64,000 bases of DNA, taken from positions 142,937 through 206,936 of the forward strand of contig JAZJXO010000006.1 in NCBI GenBank assembly GCA_040390855.1, in the 5' to 3' direction. This DNA comes from Parvibaculum sp040390855. Its GTDB lineage: Bacteria > Pseudomonadota > Alphaproteobacteria > Parvibaculales > Parvibaculaceae. The notes beneath the pieces are model-generated. The model did not search any database, was not told the DNA's origin, and saw nothing but the letters and a program-made list of their open reading frames with translations. The position numbers and the translations under genes are program-made. The stretch's first letter is position 1; each line of letters begins with the position of its first letter. Positions 59,030-64,000 of the stretch are shown here, one piece after another.

Positions 59030-59212
59030 ATCACCTCCGGCCCTGAATCCTTTCTCATTCCACCTCCTGAGATCCTGCTCAGGTCCTGTCCGGACCGACA
59101 ATCGAACTCTGGTGGTTATGGATAGGTTTCAAGTCTCCCGAGGTGCCAGTGTGTCGTTGAGGCGGTAAAGAATCCCTGAAGCGAAAGGGGTTAAAGTGCG
59201 TTTTTTAGTTCA

Positions 59213-59908
59213 CTATTCAGTTGTATCCGGACCTAAATTGAGTTCGGGCATCTTAAACTCGCGGCGCGGTGCCACGTAGCAGGTGGCGGCAGTCTGGTTG
59301 TCGAGTGCGGTTTCGGGCTTCCAGAATTTGGCAACCCAGCCTTTGGCGCGCGCTTGTGCGTCGGCCAACTGGGTGTCGTTGAGCTTGGCACCCATCTTTT
59401 CGGCCACTCGCTCGTCGGGCGCGACGCCGAGTGAGAGGAGCGAGGGATTGCGGCGGTAAAGGATCGCCCATTTCCCGCCCTCGGCAGGATCGTTGGTGCT
59501 GTCGAGATAGTGATTGGCAAGGGCCGTCTGGGCTTCCGGCCAGCCGCTATCTGCGGCTCGTTTGAGCCATGTGAGACCGTTTTTTTCGTTTTTCTGTTTC
59601 ATATAGCATTGGCCGAGCGCTGTTTGAGCACCTTCATAGCCGTGGCCGCGATAGGCATAGCAGGTGAGCATCGTTACTGTGCGCTCTGAGCAATCGCCCT
59701 GTTTGACCGCGTCCATCGTGTCGGAATAGCGTGTCGCAGCAGGATCAAGATCGCGCGCCGTCGGGATGATTTTACCCTCGGCATCGCGGTGTCTTTGCTC
59801 GCCGCTATTGCTGCAGGCAGAAAGGGCGAGACCGGCCAGAACGGCGAGCAGCGCAAAACGCTTGAACCCCGTGGTCGCGGACTTCATCGGTTTGTTTGAT
59901 CTCGTCAT
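59213..59908 (-). CDS. Lipoprotein with Sel1-like repeats
   Basis: A 231-residue lipoprotein: basic N-terminus, hydrophobic LLAVLAGLALSAC lipobox with the Cys near residue 31, then a Ser/Asn-rich linker. The middle has Sel1/TPR-like repeats (GAQTALGQCYMKQKNEKNGLTWLKRAADSGWPEAQTALANHYL), a fold used for protein-protein contacts, often in the envelope. Extra Cys residues in CSERTVTMLTCYAY could pair. ATG 59908 has AAGG at 7 bases; the longer frame from 60097 is not supported. It is read toward the histidine kinase gene, 184 bases away. Confidence 0.8.
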   Translation of the reverse strand: MTRSNKPMKSATTGFKRFALLAVLAGLALSACSNSGEQRHRDAEGKIIPTARDLDPAATRYSDTMDAVKQGDCSERTVTMLTCYAYRGHGYEGAQTALGQCYMKQKNEKNGLTWLKRAADSGWPEAQTALANHYLDSTNDPAEGGKWAILYRRNPSLLSLGVAPDERVAEKMGAKLNDTQLADAQARAKGWVAKFWKPETALDNQTAATCYVAPRREFKMPELNLGPDTTE

Positions 59909-60060
59909 GGTCTGCCTTCTTCTGTTCGTGTTTTGACGCATGGTGTTGGGATTTGTAGTACTTCGCAAGTTAACTCGGGTGGATAGGGGTAAAATCGGTA
60001 AGCCAGACGTAAGGGAACAGCGCTTTTGCGGGTGAGGGCTGAACGGGGAACGAGTGATGT

Positions 60061-60089
60061 TTGACGCCTCAGCCCATCTCTCCGATACT
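60061..60089 (+). promoter_or_regulatory. Likely promoter of the methylmalonyl-CoA mutase gene
   Basis: TTGACG at 60061-60066, a 17-base spacer, and GATACT at 60084-60089. Expected start near 60096, leaving a leader of about 50 bases. Confidence 0.55.
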
Positions 60090-60148
60090 CCGCGCAAATT
60101 GAGGGTCTATTGCCCGTATCTTAGAGAACTTGAGTGAGAGAACACGCT

Positions 60149-62305
60149 ATGGCCGACAAAAAGAACCTGAACGATTGGGAAGCGTCGGTCGCCAAGCAGA
60201 CCAAGGGGGCTGGCGTCTCCTCACTCGTCTGGAAGACACCTGAAGGCATTGACGTGAAGCCGCTCTATACGGCGGAAGACCTTGAACGTCTGGCGGCTGA
60301 AGGGTTTGATGCGAACACGCTGCCGGGTTTCATGCCTTTCACGCGCGGGCCGCAAACGACCATGTATGCCGGTCGTCCCTGGACTATCCGTCAATATGCG
60401 GGCTTCTCGACCGCTGAAGAATCCAATGCGTTCTACCGTCGCAATCTCGCCGGTGGTCAGAAGGGCCTCTCGGTTGCTTTCGATCTTGCTACGCATCGCG
60501 GTTATGACAGTGATCATCCGCGCGTGGTCGGTGACGTTGGCAAGGCGGGCGTCGCGATTGATAGTGTTGAGGATATGAAGATCCTGTTCGATCAGATTCC
60601 GCTTGATGAAATGTCCGTCTCCATGACGATGAACGGCGCGGTTATTCCGATCCTAGCCAATTACATTGTTGCCGCTGAGGAACAAGGCGTTTCTCAGGAC
60701 AAGCTCGCGGGCACCATTCAGAACGACATTCTCAAAGAGTTCATGGTGCGTAACACCTATATCTATCCGCCCGTGCCTTCTATGCGCATTATCGCCGACA
60801 TTATCGGCTATTGCTCGCAGCATATGCCGAAGTTCAACACGATCTCGATTTCCGGCTATCACATGCAGGAAGCGGGCGCAACACAGCTTCAGGAGCTGGC
60901 ATTCACCATTGCCGATGGACGCGAATATGTGCGCGCCGCATTGAAGGCCGGCCTTGATGTGGACGAGTTTGCGCCGCGTCTGTCGTTCTTCTTTGCTATC
61001 GGCATGAACTTTTTTATGGAAGTCGCGAAACTGCGTGCGGCGCGTCTTCTCTGGTCGCGTGTGATGAGCGAGTTTGGCGCGAAAGACGCAAAGTCTTTGA
61101 TGTTGCGCACCCATTGCCAGACGTCCGGCGTGTCGCTCACTGAACAAGACCCTTACAACAACGTCATCCGCACGACGATTGAAGCGCTTGCTGCCGTGCT
61201 CGGCGGAACACAATCGCTCCACACCAATGCGCTGGATGAAGCGATTGCGTTGCCCACCGAATTTTCGGCCCGTATCGCGCGTAACACGCAGCTTGTGATT
61301 CAGCATGAGACCGGCATCACCAATGTGATCGACCCGCTTGGTGGTTCTTATTATATCGAAAGCCTCACCCATTCGCTCGCCACCGAAGCGTGGAAGCTGA
61401 TGGAGGAAGTGGAAGAGCTTGGCGGCATGACAAAGGCCGTTGAAAGCGGGATGCCGAAACTGAAAATCGAAGAGGCGGCGGCCCGCAAGCAGGCACGCAT
61501 CGACCGCGGCGAAGAAGTGATCGTCGGTGTCAACAAGTACAAGCTCGCCAAAGAAGACACGCTCGATATTCGCGACATCGATAATGACGAAGTGCGCGAT
61601 GCCCAGATCGCGCGTTTGAAAAAGATGCGTGCAACGCGCGATGAAGCCAAATGTCAGGCTGCACTCGACGCTCTCACCAAAGGCGCGGAGGGTACAGGAA
61701 ACGTGCTGGCACTCGCCGTTGTCGCGGCGCGGGCGCGCGCCAGCGTTGGTGAAATTTCAGACGCGATGGAAAAAGTGTTCGGTCGTCACCGCGCCGAGAT
61801 CAAGTCGATTTCCGGTGTTTATGGTCAGGCTTATGAAGGGGACGCAGGTTTCATGCAGATCCAGAAAGAAATCGAAGAATTCGCCGAAGTTGAAGGTCGT
61901 CGCCCGCGTATGCTCGTCGTTAAGATGGGTCAGGACGGGCACGATCGTGGCGCGAAAGTGATCGCGACCGCTTTTGCCGATCTGGGCTTTGACGTTGACG
62001 TCGGGCCTCTGTTCCAGACACCGGAAGAAGCTGCCCGCGATGCCATTGAAAATGACGTTCATGTGATCGGCATTTCGTCACTGGCGGCCGGCCACAAAAC
62101 ACTCGTGCCGACACTCGCACAAGAATTGAAGAAGCAGGGTGCTGGCGATATTCTCATCATTTGCGGCGGTGTTATTCCGCAGCAAGACTATGAGTTTCTG
62201 AAAAATGCCGGTGCATCGGCGATCTTCGGACCGGGCACGAATATTCCTGCAGCCGCAGCAGATATTCTCTGTCTTATTCGCGAGAAGCGTGCTGCGATTG
62301 CCTGA
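60149..62305 (+). CDS. scpA: Methylmalonyl-CoA mutase
   Basis: A 718-residue adenosylcobalamin enzyme that interconverts methylmalonyl-CoA and succinyl-CoA, the last step of propionyl-CoA use. The catalytic barrel shows TMYAGRPWTIRQYAGFSTAEESN and RTHCQTSGVSLTEQDPYNN. The C-terminal B12 domain has the DxHxxG motif as DGHDRG (Asp596-Gly601), His598 being the cobalt ligand, followed by IGISSLAAGHKTLVP. The single-chain length fits the catalytic large subunit or homodimeric type; no small subunit and no chaperone MeaB gene is adjacent. ATG 60149 was chosen over GTG 60134. It links odd-chain and branched acid breakdown to the TCA cycle. Confidence 0.95.
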   Translation: MADKKNLNDWEASVAKQTKGAGVSSLVWKTPEGIDVKPLYTAEDLERLAAEGFDANTLPGFMPFTRGPQTTMYAGRPWTIRQYAGFSTAEESNAFYRRNLAGGQKGLSVAFDLATHRGYDSDHPRVVGDVGKAGVAIDSVEDMKILFDQIPLDEMSVSMTMNGAVIPILANYIVAAEEQGVSQDKLAGTIQNDILKEFMVRNTYIYPPVPSMRIIADIIGYCSQHMPKFNTISISGYHMQEAGATQLQELAFTIADGREYVRAALKAGLDVDEFAPRLSFFFAIGMNFFMEVAKLRAARLLWSRVMSEFGAKDAKSLMLRTHCQTSGVSLTEQDPYNNVIRTTIEALAAVLGGTQSLHTNALDEAIALPTEFSARIARNTQLVIQHETGITNVIDPLGGSYYIESLTHSLATEAWKLMEEVEELGGMTKAVESGMPKLKIEEAAARKQARIDRGEEVIVGVNKYKLAKEDTLDIRDIDNDEVRDAQIARLKKMRATRDEAKCQAALDALTKGAEGTGNVLALAVVAARARASVGEISDAMEKVFGRHRAEIKSISGVYGQAYEGDAGFMQIQKEIEEFAEVEGRRPRMLVVKMGQDGHDRGAKVIATAFADLGFDVDVGPLFQTPEEAARDAIENDVHVIGISSLAAGHKTLVPTLAQELKKQGAGDILIICGGVIPQQDYEFLKNAGASAIFGPGTNIPAAAADILCLIREKRAAIA

Positions 62306-62492
62306 CAGTTTTCCTCTTTGAGTTGATCAATGCTGCGATATTCGGTAGGCCGTGTGGTGGCTGGCGGGGAAAGTGAAAAAGAATTAGAGTTGGTAGGCAT
62401 TGGAGGCTACAAAGTTGTCTTTGTGAGCTGCGATGGGATTGTCATATGGTTGACGAATCTCAGAAAGTACGTGGCAGTTTGAGTTATGTGAG

Positions 62493-63719
62493 ATGACGAA
62501 ACTGCGAACTTTATACTTTACAGGCGTGGACGTCGGGGTGGGGAATGGTGGCGGCGAGATATGTTGCCGCAATCATATCCGTTCGCTTACGGAAGATCCG
62601 GAAATTGATCTGATTCTGGTGGTCACGGCTCCGAAAACGAGTGAAGAAGCGACGCGTGCGCTTGCTGCCCGTCTTGATGTGCCGCTAACTTTCATTCCGT
62701 CTGAGGAAATTCGAAAATCTGATCCTTTGCGGCACCTGCGCTATCTGTCGCGGAAGTTTCCTTTTTCCTATGAAAAGAACCTGCGCCACAAACGCCATAT
62801 AGATCGCGCATTCGCTGTCTTGCTGGAGACGGCGAAACCCGATGTCGTGATTGTCGATCATCTGCCAAGTGCACTTTATGTCCCCTCGCTTTATGCAAGT
62901 TCTGTTCCGCGTTGTGTCGTCAAGCTCAATCGTGAGGCTGAGTTCCATCGTGATGCACATCAAAACCGTGGCGACGATATCAATTCTCCCCTGATGAAAC
63001 TTGCCTTTGCGCGCTGGTCCAGGATTGAAGAGACCATCCAGAGCGAAAGCGACGGCGTCATTGCCCTGACGGTCAATGATCTGCCGACGGATGGTTCGCG
63101 TCCGAAGGTGGCGGTGGCCATCCCGCCCTTTCTCGATGCGTTTGAGCGCCAATGGTCTTACACGGGTAACAAGCGGGTCGGCTTTGTCGGCCATATCGGG
63201 CATTTTCCTAATAAACTTGCCATTGAGTGGCTCTGTGTGGAGCTTGCCCCGTGTGTGGCCCGTCTCGATCCTGATATTCGTTTTCGTGTAATTGGGGCTG
63301 GACCTGGCGATGTGCCAGCGGGTTGGCTCCAACCGAATGTCGGGCTATTCGGGCGGGGAGAGCGGCAATTCGTGGAAGATGAATTCACGCAGAATGATCT
63401 TTTTCTGGCACCTATTTTGAACAATTACGGTTCCAAGATTAAGTTGCTTGAATGTGTGGCATTCGGAGCCCCTTTTCTGGCGACGCCATCCGCCTTGAGC
63501 GGACTTTCTTTTCTCCAGCTTGTTCCGACCATTGATTTGGCAAATCCACAAGCGAGTGCAAAAACGCTGGTGGACCTGGTAAATGGTAATGGAGCGCTGG
63601 TTGCTCTGAGTGAAGGCATACGTTGGCAGGTTGGTGATTTTCGGCGTGCCCAGCAAGGTGTTTGGGGCCGGACGTTGAAAAGTGTTATTGAGGCAGCATC
63701 AGACCGCCGGTCGAATTGA
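62493..63719 (+). CDS. Glycosyltransferase, GT4-like (GT-B fold)
   Basis: A 408-residue GT-B glycosyltransferase. The N-terminal half (LYFTGVDVGVGNGGGEICCRNHIRSL) has the Gly-rich acceptor-site loop; the C-terminal half has NKRVGFVGHIGHFPN, FRVIGAGPGDVP and APILNNYGSKIKLLECVAFGAPFLATP, the usual nucleotide-sugar binding block with its Glu. It should add a sugar to a polysaccharide or glycolipid in the cytoplasm; donor and acceptor unknown. Codon use is more A/T-rich than in the mutase gene, as often seen in surface-polysaccharide regions. The FkbM fragment follows 29 bases after the stop. Confidence 0.85.
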   Translation: MTKLRTLYFTGVDVGVGNGGGEICCRNHIRSLTEDPEIDLILVVTAPKTSEEATRALAARLDVPLTFIPSEEIRKSDPLRHLRYLSRKFPFSYEKNLRHKRHIDRAFAVLLETAKPDVVIVDHLPSALYVPSLYASSVPRCVVKLNREAEFHRDAHQNRGDDINSPLMKLAFARWSRIEETIQSESDGVIALTVNDLPTDGSRPKVAVAIPPFLDAFERQWSYTGNKRVGFVGHIGHFPNKLAIEWLCVELAPCVARLDPDIRFRVIGAGPGDVPAGWLQPNVGLFGRGERQFVEDEFTQNDLFLAPILNNYGSKIKLLECVAFGAPFLATPSALSGLSFLQLVPTIDLANPQASAKTLVDLVNGNGALVALSEGIRWQVGDFRRAQQGVWGRTLKSVIEAASDRRSN

Positions 63720-63748
63720 ACAAACCAGCCTGAGGGATTTGATCTTCC

Positions 63749-63982
63749 ATGCCCTTTATCAGTTATGCCTCCAATTTTGAGGACGTTTTGCTCAATCGCA
63801 TTTTTAAGGATGTGGCTGACGGGTTCTACATTGATATTGGTGCGGATCATCCGGTTTACTCGTCGACGACGAAGTCTTTTTATGATCGGGGTTGGTCGGG
63901 CGTGAATGTCGAGCCCGGGCCACGGTTTGAATTGGTGCGCTCTGAGCTTAGCATTACAGTTGCACATTGTCCTGAACTCTGA
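63749..63982 (+). pseudogene. N-terminal fragment of an FkbM-family methyltransferase
   Basis: A 77-codon frame beginning MPFISYASNFEDVLLNRIF, then GFYIDIGADHPVYSSTTKSFYDRGWSGVNVEPGPRFE. This is the N-terminal SAM-binding part of FkbM-type O-methyltransferases found in glycan clusters (normally 230-280 residues). The match stops near residue 60, and the tail LVRSELSITVAHCPEL ends at TGA 63980-63982, so the gene is truncated or rearranged. The window ends 18 bases later, so a resumed frame beyond cannot be excluded. Confidence 0.7.
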
Positions 63983-64000
63983 ATCAATAGGTCTCCATGG

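Overview
The window reads as ordinary chromosome of an alphaproteobacterium with a lipid-rich catabolism. The evidence is the carD / fdxA / S4-domain / SUV3-like helicase neighbourhood, a Coq7-type ubiquinone hydroxylase next to dsbB, a Coq4-like protein, GluQ-RS, a TrmE-independent set of single-copy housekeeping genes, and TTGACG-type promoters. Coding density is high, GC is moderately high, and start sites are often preceded by GGAG or GGGAGG. The abundance of acyl-CoA ligases, acyl-CoA dehydrogenases and TetR regulators would suit a Parvibaculum-like or related hydrocarbon/lipid-using lineage, but that placement is inference. No rRNA, CRISPR array, insertion sequence or prophage is seen; two tRNAs (Leu-CAA, Arg-CCT) are present.

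Layout. 1-1110: end of an unrecognised operon whose last gene is a secreted MIDAS/VWA-like protein. 1188-10264: AEC permease, two tandem membrane acyltransferases, GluQ-RS, an esterase, an HNH protein, coq7-dsbB, a YbaL-like cation/proton antiporter and a YqaA/DedA protein. 10433-13643: tRNA-Leu, a TetR gene divergent from a Coq4-like gene, an ArsC/Spx-like reductase with a GNAT acetyltransferase, and a TusA-like protein. 13779-25502: a lipid block with three acyl-CoA ligases, two TetR/SDR-type units, a CMD-family protein, DUF924 and an HSL-type esterase. 23829-28901: a minus-strand operon of a DsbA-like isomerase, GlpD, a lipid kinase and an alkyl-DHAP synthase-like flavoprotein, with a promoter and an operator-like palindrome in front. 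29030-32083: three tandem paralogous alpha/beta hydrolases. 32148-39036: SDR, KefC-like antiporter, DmdC-type acyl-CoA dehydrogenase, a HigBA-like toxin-antitoxin pair and an enoyl-CoA hydratase.

39144-48173: PilZ-like protein, DUF6165 and a heptosyltransferase-like enzyme (overlapping tail to tail), a MacA/MacB-type efflux unit, tRNA-Arg, then a LuxR-type regulator with a degenerate receiver, an SNase-like secreted protein and an M48 lipoprotein protease. 48286-54608: a minus-strand cluster of helicase, S4 protein, TerB protein, ferredoxin and CarD. The CarD homologue is unusual: about 240 Ala/Lys/Pro-rich, histone-H1-like residues precede its RNA-polymerase-binding domain. 55154-63982: an acyl-CoA dehydrogenase, a PAS/GAF sensor histidine kinase, a Sel1-like lipoprotein, methylmalonyl-CoA mutase, a glycosyltransferase and a truncated FkbM methyltransferase.

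How the genes work together: ligases activate fatty or related acids, dehydrogenases and the hydratase carry out beta-oxidation steps, methylmalonyl-CoA mutase takes propionyl-CoA carbon to succinyl-CoA, and the ubiquinone genes supply the electron acceptor for acyl-CoA dehydrogenase and GlpD electrons. I see no clear new defence or mobile system. The best leads are the CarD fusion, a TetR gene with an apparent AUC start, a phosphomimetic-like LuxR receiver under a structured leader, and the glycerolipid operon.
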